Program-made: the position numbers and the translations under genes | From: an uncultured Pseudophaeobacter sp. | GTDB taxonomy: Bacteria; Pseudomonadota; Alphaproteobacteria; Rhodobacterales; Rhodobacteraceae | Reading direction: 5' to 3' | Length of the DNA: 64,000 nucleotides | Assembly (NCBI GenBank): GCA_905479575.1 | Contig: CAJQNB010000045.1 | Span: 1 to 64,000, forward strand | In this document: positions 8,746 through 17,425 of the stretch, one piece after another | Layout of the letters: every line of letters begins with the position of its first letter | How positions within the stretch are numbered: position 1 is the stretch's first letter | Notes under the pieces: generated by a model | What the model saw: the letters and a program-made list of their open reading frames with translations, nothing else | Told to the model about the DNA's origin: nothing | Database searches by the model: none

Positions 8746-9573
8746 CTAATCGGCCAACTCGCTGCAAAGGGCGGAATTGGGCGATGTCATGCTGTCAAGA
8801 ATGGTGAAATGGTTGTGACCCTTTTCGACAACCAGATTGGTATCCGCATCCAGGCCATCCCACATCATCGCCAGAAGCTGCGATTGGCGCAAAAATTCTG
8901 GCCGTTCCGCGCCACCAACCCAGGCTGTGACCTTGGCCCCAGCAATCGGTCGTCGCAAGGCGGCGCTTTCGGCAGCGGCTTCCGCCTCCGTCAGCTTTAG
9001 GGTCGCGTTCATCGCAGTACGCAATAAAGGGCGCAGATCGTGCAATCCGCTGATTGATACCGTCTTTTCAATTCTGGCAGATGTTTTGGGCGGTAGCAGG
9101 CTGTCGCAACAGATCATTCGGGTCGCAAGATGTCCCCCCGCCGAATGGCCTGCCAGCCGAATGGGGCCATCAACGCGGTGTCCAACGGCCTCGATGGCTG
9201 TTGCGATTTGTTTGGTTATTTCTGAAATCCGCGCCACTGGTGTCAGGGTGTAGCTGGGAATGCAGACCGCCCAGCCATGCGCCCGCGCGCCTTCTGCCAG
9301 ATCAGTCCAATAGGATTTGTCCAGCCGCATCCAAAACCCGCCATGCACAAAAACCAGAACGCCACGGGGCGGGGTGTCCGGCCAAATCAGATCGAAGACT
9401 TCCCGCGCGCTGTCGCCATATGAAATATCGCTGTCGATCCGCACCGGTCCCTTGCGGTAATCTGCAGCGCGCGCTGCCCAGAAACCGGGCAGCGCATCAG
9501 AGCCTTTGACATGCCCCATGTTGTTGAAGGCATCATCCCAATCGCGCATGTCACTATACTCCGTTTTTGTCAT
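8746..9573 (-). CDS. Alpha/beta-hydrolase (esterase, kynurenine-formamidase-like)
   Basis: This 275-residue protein has an oxyanion-hole HGGFW at 77-81 and a nucleophile elbow GHSAGG with Ser144. A C-terminal GHNHFTILD supplies the catalytic histidine. This set is shared by carboxylesterases of the hormone-sensitive-lipase branch and by arylformamidases. There is no signal peptide. It lies 3 bases downstream of a class B flavin monooxygenase on the same strand, so it may hydrolyse an ester made by that enzyme. Kynurenine formamidase is an alternative, but no tryptophan-catabolism neighbours are present. The stop codon abuts the IS3 remnant. Confidence 0.75.
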   Translation of the reverse strand: MTKTEYSDMRDWDDAFNNMGHVKGSDALPGFWAARAADYRKGPVRIDSDISYGDSAREVFDLIWPDTPPRGVLVFVHGGFWMRLDKSYWTDLAEGARAHGWAVCIPSYTLTPVARISEITKQIATAIEAVGHRVDGPIRLAGHSAGGHLATRMICCDSLLPPKTSARIEKTVSISGLHDLRPLLRTAMNATLKLTEAEAAAESAALRRPIAGAKVTAWVGGAERPEFLRQSQLLAMMWDGLDADTNLVVEKGHNHFTILDSMTSPNSALCSELAD

Positions 9574-9576
9574 CCG

Positions 9577-11064
9577 TTACCCGGCCTGATACTTGGGCGC
9601 CGAAGCGAGGAATTCACCATAGGCGTCCGCATCGGGAAACGAGAACTGTTCAGCCAGAGGGTTTGACCGCTTGGTCTTGGTTGCCCCCATATCCGCCAGC
9701 AATTCATCAAAATGCTTGAAATGGAACGGGGCCGAACACAGGCCGCCATAGACCTGAGCAGCCGGACGTTCCTTGCGCCGCCAGTTCAGCATCATGTCGA
9801 TATTGCTGTTCATCTCACCCTCACTTGGTTGTTGAGCAAGTTGTCCATCCGCATAGCGCACCAGCCAGTTGGCGATCATTTCCGCCGACAAAATGGTACA
9901 GAAACTGGAGTTGAAACCGACAAATCCCACCTCAGGCAGATCCGGGTTCACCGACAACCGATAGACCCGGTATTGCCCATCGCTTTCCATCAGCTTTTCG
10001 CGGTATGCCTCGGGCAAAACAGGAACCCCCAGTTTCCACCCCACGGCCAGAACCGAAACATCACATTTCACCCGCTCTCCGTTGCTGAAGACCACGCTGT
10101 CACCCTCATAGTGGTCTATCGACCCCTGAACGAGGTTCAGCTTGCCGGATTTCAGCGTTTCAAAGAATCCCGGAGTGACCAGCGGCAGCGAACAAGAGGC
10201 TTCTTTCTCGATCGGTGTTTCCGGTACCATGTTCCATTTCTTCAGCCCTAATTGCAGCTTCAGCATGGTTTCCAGCCCGCGGAAATTGGCCCAGACCAGC
10301 GGCTTGGTGACTGCGGCAAACAGCTTTTGCAGCGGGCTCCGCCCCCAACTGTTAAACTGCATCTCCTGCGCGCGCATATAGAGCAGGTGTTTGAAGTTGA
10401 TGCCGCCAATGAAGTAAGGCACCCGCCACACGTTCTTGCGGTAGACCATGGTCACCTGTTTGGCCCCATGATCCGCCGCGTTCACCGCGATGTCGGTTGA
10501 AGACTTTGAGCCCCCCAAAACCACGACATGCTTGCCCCGTGCGGTCTCTGAATCGGTATACTCCGAGGAGTGCATGACCTGCCCCCCCTGCGCAATAAAT
10601 GCCTCCTGTCCGGGGTGGGAAATGATGTTCTTATAGGAGAACTGACCGGTGCAGATCGCAACAAAATCAAAGTCTTGCTTGCGGGTTCGCCCTGCACTCT
10701 CCAGCGTCAGCGTCCAACCCGGATTGCCATCGGCCCGCCGCTCCATTCCCACCACATCCGTGTGCAGCTGATACAGTCGGCCAAGCTTGTGCTTGGCGGC
10801 ATAGGAATGGATATAGGCGTGCACCTGCGGACCCTTTGGCCATTGCGGATAGGCTTCCGGCATCGCCATATCGGTAAAGCGGTACAGCTCCTTTGGGCTT
10901 TGTGTTTGCACACCAGGGTAGGAGCGCGACAATTCCCAGACGCCGCCAAAATCGTGACTGCGTTCAAAGCCGATGACGCGGTGGCCTTTTTCGTCGAATG
11001 CCTTGGCTGCGGCTAGGCCCGCAACACCGCCGCCAATGACGGCAACTGTTTTTCTACTCACCAT
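9577..11064 (-). CDS. Class B flavin-dependent monooxygenase (FMO/BVMO-like)
   Basis: This protein of about 495 residues has an N-terminal FAD Rossmann motif (AVIGGGVAGLAAA), an FMO-type fingerprint (GGQVMHSSEY) and a second, NADPH-binding Rossmann motif (VVVLGGSKSSTDIA). It should use NADPH, FAD and oxygen to oxygenate a nitrogen, sulfur or ketone carbon. The ATG at 11064 follows AGGAGA at good spacing. An upstream GTG at 11079 would overlap the cupin stop and is less likely. With the cupin upstream and the esterase downstream it forms an operon. A Baeyer-Villiger step followed by ester cleavage is an attractive but unproved reading. Substrate unknown. Confidence 0.8.
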   Translation of the reverse strand: MVSRKTVAVIGGGVAGLAAAKAFDEKGHRVIGFERSHDFGGVWELSRSYPGVQTQSPKELYRFTDMAMPEAYPQWPKGPQVHAYIHSYAAKHKLGRLYQLHTDVVGMERRADGNPGWTLTLESAGRTRKQDFDFVAICTGQFSYKNIISHPGQEAFIAQGGQVMHSSEYTDSETARGKHVVVLGGSKSSTDIAVNAADHGAKQVTMVYRKNVWRVPYFIGGINFKHLLYMRAQEMQFNSWGRSPLQKLFAAVTKPLVWANFRGLETMLKLQLGLKKWNMVPETPIEKEASCSLPLVTPGFFETLKSGKLNLVQGSIDHYEGDSVVFSNGERVKCDVSVLAVGWKLGVPVLPEAYREKLMESDGQYRVYRLSVNPDLPEVGFVGFNSSFCTILSAEMIANWLVRYADGQLAQQPSEGEMNSNIDMMLNWRRKERPAAQVYGGLCSAPFHFKHFDELLADMGATKTKRSNPLAEQFSFPDADAYGEFLASAPKYQAG

Positions 11065-11075
11065 CTGGGCTCTCC

Positions 11076-11537
11076 TCACGCCTCTGGGGGTGGCGGCAGA
11101 AAGTCCACCTCATGCAGGGCGGAGATACGCACCAGTTCTGCGGGATCCGTTACACCATCCAAGGCACAGAACAGATCATAGATCTTGCGCGACGGAGCCA
11201 CGCCAAAGACGCATTTTGCCTCGGCCCCTGACCGGTTATAGACCCCATGTGCCAGGCCCATGGGCATGCGGATCAAATCGCCTGGTCCGGCTTTGTTGGG
11301 TTTTACATTGCCCTCTTCATAGCCAAAATCCACTTCCAGGTTACCCTCGACGACTAGGATCCATTCATCCTGGGTCGGATGAACATGCGGCGGGACAAAG
11401 GTGTCTGCAGGCACCACCGCGTGCCAGATCATGGCATTGTCCGAGTGCAGTTTGGGGGTGTAAATCTGGCCTACGACGTTCCATACCGCGCCTTCGAGAC
11501 CTGTGTCGGTTGACGTAACTCCGGCTGTTTCTTTCAT
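11076..11537 (-). CDS. Cupin-domain protein
   Basis: The 153-residue single cupin has a first metal motif PPHVHPTQDEWILVVEG and a second GDLIRMPMGLAHGVYN, so the His/Glu set that binds a divalent metal is complete. It is the first gene of the operon with the flavin monooxygenase and the esterase and lies divergent from an AraC-type regulator. It could be a dioxygenase, an isomerase or a small-molecule sensor for the pathway; the sequence does not decide. Confidence 0.75.
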   Translation of the reverse strand: MKETAGVTSTDTGLEGAVWNVVGQIYTPKLHSDNAMIWHAVVPADTFVPPHVHPTQDEWILVVEGNLEVDFGYEEGNVKPNKAGPGDLIRMPMGLAHGVYNRSGAEAKCVFGVAPSRKIYDLFCALDGVTDPAELVRISALHEVDFLPPPPEA

Positions 11538-11672
11538 GTTATTTTTCCCTGTTATGACAAAATGTCACAAACAGCGTACTGCGCAGTCTCGGTTTGCTTT
11601 GTCCAAATTGCGCAAAAAAATGCATTCTCGAAAGTGCTTGCTTTAAGTTTAAAACTTTTTAGGCTGCTTGGG

Positions 11673-12680
11673 ATGGGACCTGTATTCCTAAGCAAATCGG
11701 CTGACCCCCTGCGCAGGCACCGCCTGTTGCGGTCAACTGACGTTGACCTTGTGCGCGCCTCAGTAGCTGAACAATTCTGCGATCACGATCTGATCCCAGG
11801 TGCCGCGCATGACAGATTTGACGCCTGTCATAGCCAGGCCCAAGGGCAAAGCCTGTCGCTGAATTACATGCGGTATGGCTGCGATGTGACGATCAACCCC
11901 GGAGAGCTGAGTGACTTTTATCTTGTTCAAATTCCACTGCTTGGCGCCGCCAAGGTCCGCAATGGACGCAAGACGGTAGAGGCAACACACAGAACCGGGT
12001 CCGTTCTCAACCCAACGCGCGACACCCATATGGTTTGGTATGGGGGCTGTGAGAAACTGTTGCTGCAGATTGACGCCACCGCGTTGCACCAGATGGCCGA
12101 GCGGATTTTGGGGCACGCGCTGTCTCATCCCATCGTTTTCGACCCCGAGGTCGAGTTGGAATCACCTGCGCTACAAAGCTGGGAAAGAAAATTCCGGGCT
12201 GCCGTCGCTGTGGCCGACCAAAAAGGCGCCTTCGGAGACAGCCAGCATAAGCACCAAACCCTGTTCGAAGAGGAACTGATGACAGGGTTCCTGATGGCGC
12301 AACCCAGCACGGTGCATCATCTGATGACCCAGGCCCAGCCACAGGTGTCGTCGCCGCAGATCAATCGCGCCCGCACCTATATCCTGGAAAACCTGACCGA
12401 TCCGATCACCGTGGCCCAGATCGCAGCTGCCGCAGGCTGCAGTATCCGTAGCTTGCAGCTGAGTTTTCAACAAAGCCTTGGCTGCACCCCGGTTGGCTTT
12501 CTTCAACGACAACGCCTGAACCATGCGCATCTACTGGCACAGACACTGCCAAAGGACACCCTGGTCAGTGGCATCGCCTATGAAGCCGGCTTTTTCCATC
12601 TGGGCCGGTTTTCCATTGCCTACCGTGAGGTGTTTGGCTGCTCTCCCAGGGACACCCTGGCGCAGAACCGGTTCTCCTAA
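11673..12680 (+). CDS. AraC-family transcriptional regulator
   Basis: The protein has about 335 residues. Its N-terminal half matches the AraC-binding-like ligand domain. The C-terminal 100 residues carry two helix-turn-helix motifs (ITVAQIAAAAGCSIRSLQLSFQ and GIAYEAGFFHLGRFSIAYR) ending with the usual FGCSPRDTL. I chose ATG at 11673 because the frame upstream (back to 11562) looks like AT-rich leader DNA and the family starts near the FLSKSADPLRRH segment. It is divergent from the cupin/monooxygenase/esterase operon and probably controls it in response to the substrate. Confidence 0.8.
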   Translation: MGPVFLSKSADPLRRHRLLRSTDVDLVRASVAEQFCDHDLIPGAAHDRFDACHSQAQGQSLSLNYMRYGCDVTINPGELSDFYLVQIPLLGAAKVRNGRKTVEATHRTGSVLNPTRDTHMVWYGGCEKLLLQIDATALHQMAERILGHALSHPIVFDPEVELESPALQSWERKFRAAVAVADQKGAFGDSQHKHQTLFEEELMTGFLMAQPSTVHHLMTQAQPQVSSPQINRARTYILENLTDPITVAQIAAAAGCSIRSLQLSFQQSLGCTPVGFLQRQRLNHAHLLAQTLPKDTLVSGIAYEAGFFHLGRFSIAYREVFGCSPRDTLAQNRFS

Positions 12681-12729
12681 GACCCGACAGCGTTAGCGAC
12701 CCACCGCTCCAGACAGCGCAACTATGCCT

Positions 12730-13632
12730 TCAGGTCGTGGCAACCACCCAATCCGGGCGAATTCCAGAACTGCGAATATAGGGCGCGACATCGTGGCCGC
12801 GAAACAAGCCGTGATCTGTAATCAGGATGGTGCCGATGCCGGCCGCTGCGCCGCCCAGAACGTCGGTGTGCAGCGTATCGCCCACCATGGCGATGCGGTG
12901 GCGGGGGATGCCCGCCAGCCGGTTCAGGGCGACCTCAAAAGCATTGCCATAGGGTTTGCCATAGAACTCCGCCCGCAGGCCCGTTTGGGCAATGATGTCA
13001 TGTGCAATCAGGCCAGGTTCCAACGACAGCCCCTCCTCACGCGGGGCGACCAGATCCGGGTTGGCGACAACCAGAGGCCGAGGGCGGTCTTGCAGCGCCT
13101 GCACCACCGCAGCGGTGTCAACCTCGCGCCAACGGGCAGAGGACAGCAGCAGGATCCCACCGGCGGTGTTCAGCAGGTCAGGATTATCAGCCAAATGGGC
13201 AATCCGGGCAGAGGTCGGCGCATCGCTGAAATCATCGCCCTGCGCTGCAGCTGCGGCCCAAACCTGTGACGGTGGCAATGTGGGAAGATTGGCAAAAGCA
13301 ACATCACGGCTGGAGACCACCTCAGAGGCGTCAAAGTCAAAGCCAAGCCGGTGGTATTTGGCCAGAATTTCGCCGCGCGTATAGCTGGCCGCATTGGTCA
13401 GAACGATCAGCCGTTTGCCCAAAGCGCGCAGCGCAGCCATCTGCTCCACCGCGCCCTCGATGGCCGTTTCGCCCCGGTTCAAAACGCCAAAGGCATCCAG
13501 AATATAGGCGTCAAAATCCGGCGCTGTATCACTGAGATCGCGCCCGGTGCGGGAATCCTGACAAAAGGCTGCACTGGGCAAGGCTGCCCGCAGGCTCTCA
13601 TAGCGTTGAAAAGCCCATTTTGTGTCGATCAT
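12730..13632 (-). CDS. HAD class IIA phosphatase (NagD/TIGR01459-like)
   Basis: The 300-residue protein has the HAD nucleophile motif ILDAFGVLNRGE, a motif II threonine in VLTNAA, and the late GKPYGNAFE and MVGDTLHTDVLGG motifs. This fits the NagD-like class IIA branch that dephosphorylates small metabolites. ATG at 13632 is supported by the family start and an AAGG upstream. It is the last gene of the phnDCEE transporter operon, after a hairpin, so it may process a phosphorylated compound brought in by it. That link is inferred from position only. Confidence 0.8.
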   Translation of the reverse strand: MIDTKWAFQRYESLRAALPSAAFCQDSRTGRDLSDTAPDFDAYILDAFGVLNRGETAIEGAVEQMAALRALGKRLIVLTNAASYTRGEILAKYHRLGFDFDASEVVSSRDVAFANLPTLPPSQVWAAAAAQGDDFSDAPTSARIAHLADNPDLLNTAGGILLLSSARWREVDTAAVVQALQDRPRPLVVANPDLVAPREEGLSLEPGLIAHDIIAQTGLRAEFYGKPYGNAFEVALNRLAGIPRHRIAMVGDTLHTDVLGGAAAGIGTILITDHGLFRGHDVAPYIRSSGIRPDWVVATT

Positions 13633-13659
13633 TGGGGGTGCCTTGAAACTAAATACATC

Positions 13660-13684
13660 TGGCGGCCAGCAGGACTGGCCGCCA
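13660..13684 (-). terminator. Intercistronic hairpin between phnE and the HAD gene
   Basis: TGGCGGCCA at 13660-13668 pairs with TGGCCGCCA at 13676-13684 around a 7-base loop. On the minus strand it lies just after the second permease gene and before the HAD gene. There is no solid T-run, so it may tune read-through or protect the upstream message rather than stop transcription. Confidence 0.45.
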
Positions 13685-13690
13685 AAAGGC

Positions 13691-14503
13691 TTATAGGATT
13701 TTCTTGCGCATGTAAGAGGAAACCACCTCTCCAAACACGACAAGCGCCAGGATAGTGAGCAACACCATCGAGACCTCGGGCCAGTTGAAGGTATCAATTG
13801 CCCCCTGCAGGATCATGCCGATGCCCCCCGCACCTACCAGTCCCAGCACGGTGGATTCCCGCAAGTTGATGTCCCAGCGCAGGATCGCAATGGCAAAAAA
13901 GGCGGGCATCACTTGCGGCACAATGGCGTAGAGCACGATCTTGAACCGCGAGGCCCCGCAGGCCTCCAGGGCCTCGACGGGCTTGTGATCAATCTCTTCG
14001 ATGGCTTCCCCCAGCAGTTTGCCCAGAAAGCCGATAGAGCGGAACATGATGGCGACAATGCCCGCAACAATGCCAGGACCAAAGATAGCCACAAAGAGCA
14101 GCGCCCAGATAATGGTGTTGACCGAACGGGACGACACCAGGATGAAGCGGCCAATCCACAGGGTCACCCGGTTCGGAGTGGTGTTCTGCGCCGAAATATA
14201 GGCAACCGGCAGCGACACCACGACGGCAAACATGGTGGCCAGTGTGGCGATGTTCACGGTCTGCCAGATGGCCTCCAGGATCGACGGAAGATTGCTGGGA
14301 TCTGGTGGCATCATCCGGCCAAAGAGATCGCCCATTTGTGTCGGCGCGTCCCAGACCCATTCCCAGATTACGTCAATACTGCTGAGAGCCCAGGCCACGA
14401 TCAACAGGGTGAACATCAGGCCGCCATAGCGCATCAGGCGTTGGCGCAGGGTAAAGCGGGACCAATGGTCAAGTGTCTGCTGCGAAGGTTGACTGTCCAT
14501 CAT
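13691..14503 (-). CDS. phnE: Phosphonate-type ABC transporter permease (second PhnE)
   Basis: This 270-residue inner-membrane protein starts with a cytoplasmic tail, then a helix (GGLMFTLLIVAWALSSIDVI), and contains the permease coupling loop EAIEEIDHKPVEALEACGAS followed by further helices. It belongs to the PhnE/ThiP-like permease group. It overlaps the other phnE by 4 bases (14500-14503). Two different PhnE subunits in one operon suggest a heterodimeric pore. Confidence 0.88.
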   Translation of the reverse strand: MMDSQPSQQTLDHWSRFTLRQRLMRYGGLMFTLLIVAWALSSIDVIWEWVWDAPTQMGDLFGRMMPPDPSNLPSILEAIWQTVNIATLATMFAVVVSLPVAYISAQNTTPNRVTLWIGRFILVSSRSVNTIIWALLFVAIFGPGIVAGIVAIMFRSIGFLGKLLGEAIEEIDHKPVEALEACGASRFKIVLYAIVPQVMPAFFAIAILRWDINLRESTVLGLVGAGGIGMILQGAIDTFNWPEVSMVLLTILALVVFGEVVSSYMRKKIL

Positions 14504-15294
14504 GCGATCCGCTTTCTGATAAATCCGCTCACCGCCTCTGACACCAGAATGACGCCGACAATGACCATGGTGATGGCCAGGGCAAAATCATAATCGTAGC
14601 GGCCAAAGGCATTGGCCAGGGTGGCACCAATGCCACCTGCCCCAACAATCCCAACCACGGCAGAGGCGCGCAGGTTGCTGTCCAGCTGGTAGATGCCCAG
14701 GCCCACAAGCCGTGGCATGATCTGGGGCATCACTGCGTAGACCAGGGTCGAGAGAAAGCCCGCGCCAACCGAGCGCATCGCCTCAACCTGGCCAAAGTCG
14801 ATCTCTTCGATCCGCTCGGCCAGCAGTTTGGCCACAAAGCCAATGGAATAGACCACCAGCGTCAGGGCGCCGGCAAAGGGGCCAAAGCCAACCGCCTTGA
14901 CAAAGATGATGGCGACAATCACCGGGTGAAAGCTGCGCGCCACGATAATGATGCCACGCCCCAGAAAGTAGATCGGCTTGATCGAGATATTGCGCGCCGC
15001 CATTAAGGCCAGCGGCACCGACAGGGCAATGCCGCCGACGGTTGCCAGAATGGCAATCTTCAGGCTTTCCAGAAAGCCGTCGATCAACAGGCCAGAGCGT
15101 TCAAAGTTTGGCGGAAAAGCCCCGTTAAAAATCCGCTGCGCCCGGCGCATCCCGTCAGAGACCCGGTCCCAATCAATGGGCAATGTGGCCAGGGTGACAA
15201 CAACATAGATGGCAAGCGCGGCATAGATCCCGTAGCGAAGCGTCGGGTTTTTGATAAAGGCCGGCTTGCGCCAGCTGGTTCTATCGGTGCTCAT
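14500..15294 (-). CDS. phnE: Phosphonate-type ABC transporter permease (first PhnE)
   Basis: The 264-residue protein has an N-terminal helix (YGIYAALAIYVVVTLATL), several further membrane segments and the coupling loop AERIEEIDFGQVEAMRSVGA. It overlaps both phnC and the second phnE by 4 bases, so the three are translationally coupled. It should form the membrane channel with its partner permease. The substrate could be phosphonate, phosphite or a phosphate ester. Confidence 0.88.
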   Translation of the reverse strand: MSTDRTSWRKPAFIKNPTLRYGIYAALAIYVVVTLATLPIDWDRVSDGMRRAQRIFNGAFPPNFERSGLLIDGFLESLKIAILATVGGIALSVPLALMAARNISIKPIYFLGRGIIIVARSFHPVIVAIIFVKAVGFGPFAGALTLVVYSIGFVAKLLAERIEEIDFGQVEAMRSVGAGFLSTLVYAVMPQIMPRLVGLGIYQLDSNLRASAVVGIVGAGGIGATLANAFGRYDYDFALAITMVIVGVILVSEAVSGFIRKRIA

Positions 15295-16064
15295 GCCACG
15301 GCTCCGACTTCGGCGCGATCCATAGCCGGCACCCCGGCATAGATTTCATCCATTTCAGGCTTGTCCAGCTTGCCCGGCAGGTCATCAAAAATGATCCGTC
15401 CGTAGCGCATGCCGACAATGCGGTCGCTGTATTCTTTGGCTTCGGTGACGTTGTGGATGTTGATGATCACCGGCAACTTCAGCTCAGAGGCCAGATCGCG
15501 CAGCAGTGACATGATCTGCTCGGAGGTCTTGGGGTCGAGCGAGGCCGTAGGCTCATCCGCCAACAGAATTTCTGGGCGCTGCATCAAGGCCCGCACCACG
15601 CCGACCCGCTGACGTTCGCCGCCCGACAGCTCATCTGCGCGTTTGTCGGCGTAATGGGCAATGCCAACCCGCTCCATCAGCTCATAGGCGTGGCGGATAT
15701 CGTCGCGCGGATAGCGGCGGGTCAACGCCGCCCAGGTGGAAATATACCCCAAACGGCCCGACTGGACATTTTCCATCACCGTCAGACGGTCGATCAGATT
15801 GAAGCTCTGAAACACCATACCAATACGGCGGCGTGCAGTGCGCAACTCGCGGCGGTTCAGGGTGGTGAATTCGGTGCCGTTCAGATCAATGGAGCCTGAT
15901 GTGGGCTCAACCAGCCGATTGATGCAGCGCAAAAGCGTGCTTTTGCCAGCCCCGGAAGAGCCGATAACGGAGGTCAACTGATCGCCTTCGACGGTCAGGT
16001 CCAGCTCCTTGAGCACAGGATCGCCGGAGCCATATCGTTTGGTCAGCTTTGAGATTTTTAGCAT
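15291..16064 (-). CDS. phnC: Phosphonate-type ABC transporter ATP-binding protein
   Basis: This 257-residue ATPase has Walker A GSSGAGKST, a Q-loop (GMVFQSFNLIDRLTV), signature LSGGERQRVGVVRAL and Walker B ILLADEPTASLD. It is of PhnC type. The start at 16064 (MLKISKLTKRYG) fits the family; the frame is open further upstream without support. It energises import through the two PhnE permeases. Confidence 0.88.
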   Translation of the reverse strand: MLKISKLTKRYGSGDPVLKELDLTVEGDQLTSVIGSSGAGKSTLLRCINRLVEPTSGSIDLNGTEFTTLNRRELRTARRRIGMVFQSFNLIDRLTVMENVQSGRLGYISTWAALTRRYPRDDIRHAYELMERVGIAHYADKRADELSGGERQRVGVVRALMQRPEILLADEPTASLDPKTSEQIMSLLRDLASELKLPVIINIHNVTEAKEYSDRIVGMRYGRIIFDDLPGKLDKPEMDEIYAGVPAMDRAEVGAVA

Positions 16065-16130
16065 TGGGGGTCCTCGGGCATAGCGCAGCCGTGCCAATGG
16101 CGCGCGCCGCAGCGGGACGCACCAGGCTGG

Positions 16131-16168
16131 AAAAAATGGTCCCGGACAACGATCGCGCGCTGTCCGGG
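16131..16168 (-). terminator. Attenuator or terminator between phnD and phnC
   Basis: CCCGGACA at 16141-16148 and TGTCCGGG at 16161-16168 form an 8-bp stem. On the minus strand it is followed by ACCATTTTTTCC. Placed just downstream of phnD, it would let the binding protein be made in excess over the membrane components, a common layout in ABC importers. Confidence 0.6.
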
Positions 16169-16187
16169 GTGTTTTGGAAGGGTCTGA

Positions 16188-17168
16188 TTACTTACCAGCG
16201 AGCCCTTGCGGCGTATATTCCACACCGTTGGACTTCTGGATCTGGCGGATGACCGCCCACTGATCCTGGTAGGTGATGGGAATGAACTTGCTCACGCCGG
16301 AGAATTCGTCCCCCAGCTTGGTGCCGGCAAAGTCAAAGGTGAAGAAGGCTTCCTTGATCTTATCGGCCAGCGCCGGGTCCAGGTTGTGGGCCAGGTTAAA
16401 GGAGGTGGTTGGGAAGGGATCGCTTTCCCAGATCATCCGCACATCCTCAGCGTCGTAAAGTCCACGTTCCGCCATGCGCTCAACCACTTCGGATGCAACG
16501 GGGGCCGCGTCATAATCACCTGCCACAACACCCAGCATGGATTGATCGTGAGAGCCGGAATAGGTCACTTCGTAGTCCTTGTCAGGCTCCACACCCAGCG
16601 TTGGGAACAAGGCGCGTGGCGCCTGGTTGCCTGAGTTGGAGGTGGGCGAGGTATGTGCAACCCGGCGGCCTGCCAGGTCTTTCACTTCCTTGATGTCGCT
16701 GTCTGCCTGGGTAAAGACCTGCAGCTTATAGCCAAACTGGCCGTCCTCTGCGCCCATGATGGCAAAGGGCACCGCCCCGGCAAGGTTCACCGCAAAAGGT
16801 GTTGGCCCGGTAGAGAAACCCGCCACATGCAAGCGGCCCGAGCGCATGGCCTCCACCTCGGCGGAATTGGATTGCACCGCAAAGAACTGCACATCCTTGC
16901 CGGTGACCTCTTCCATATGGGAAATGAAGGGCGCCCAGATATCTGCATAAACCGCCGGATCCTCAACCGGGGTATAGGCAAAAACCAGGGTGTCCGGGTT
17001 GCGCAGCTCTGCCGGGTCGGTTGAGGTATCCGCAACCAGATCGCCGTTGGCGTCACAATAGAGTTCGTCCAGCGCGCCACGGTCGGCGCAGTCTGCGGCG
17101 GCAGCGGCAAAAGCGCTCGCCGACAGGATGCCCAGTGCTGTTGCAGCTCGGGTAATAAATGGTGTCAT
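16188..17168 (-). CDS. phnD: Phosphonate/phosphite-type periplasmic binding protein
   Basis: The 326-residue protein has a Sec signal peptide (TALGILSASAFAAAAA) and the PhnD fold signatures LVFAYTPVEDP, AVQSNSAEVEAMRSGRLHVAGFS trimmed around the binding site, and VAHTSPTSNSGN. GGGAGG precedes ATG at 17168. After the signal it has an unusual insert with two cysteines (DCADRGALDELYCD) that could form a disulfide. It is the first gene of the operon and delivers the ligand to PhnE. No C-P lyase genes are near, so the true substrate is open. Confidence 0.85.
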   Translation of the reverse strand: MTPFITRAATALGILSASAFAAAAADCADRGALDELYCDANGDLVADTSTDPAELRNPDTLVFAYTPVEDPAVYADIWAPFISHMEEVTGKDVQFFAVQSNSAEVEAMRSGRLHVAGFSTGPTPFAVNLAGAVPFAIMGAEDGQFGYKLQVFTQADSDIKEVKDLAGRRVAHTSPTSNSGNQAPRALFPTLGVEPDKDYEVTYSGSHDQSMLGVVAGDYDAAPVASEVVERMAERGLYDAEDVRMIWESDPFPTTSFNLAHNLDPALADKIKEAFFTFDFAGTKLGDEFSGVSKFIPITYQDQWAVIRQIQKSNGVEYTPQGLAGK

Positions 17169-17266
17169 GGTGTCCTCCCTTTTCACGCACGCCTTTAGAC
17201 GGTCCTCCCAAGGCAGTGCGCTGACCCGCCCAAGGTAGGAGCCCACAGCGCGCGGAAGCGAGTCCG

Positions 17267-17317
17267 CGTCTGTTAATGGAACAGACGAAAAGCCAGTTTA
17301 ATGTTAACAATGTTACA
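17267..17317. promoter_or_regulatory. Repeats in the phnD/response-regulator divergent promoter
   Basis: An 8-bp inverted repeat (CGTCTGTT-aatgg-AACAGACG, 17267-17287) is followed by two tandem near-copies AATGTTAAC and AATGTTACA at 17300-17317. They lie between the divergent phnD and regulator genes and are good candidates for binding of the adjacent OmpR-type regulator. No promoter boxes are certain. Confidence 0.4.
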
Positions 17318-17425
17318 AACCCGGTTGCGCGGGCTTAAAATCTGGCATGATCTGCGTCACTGGATCGGTGATAGTCAAAGCCCAGTGGCCGTCTGATGCC
17401 GCAGGAAGACACAGAAAGAGGGTGC

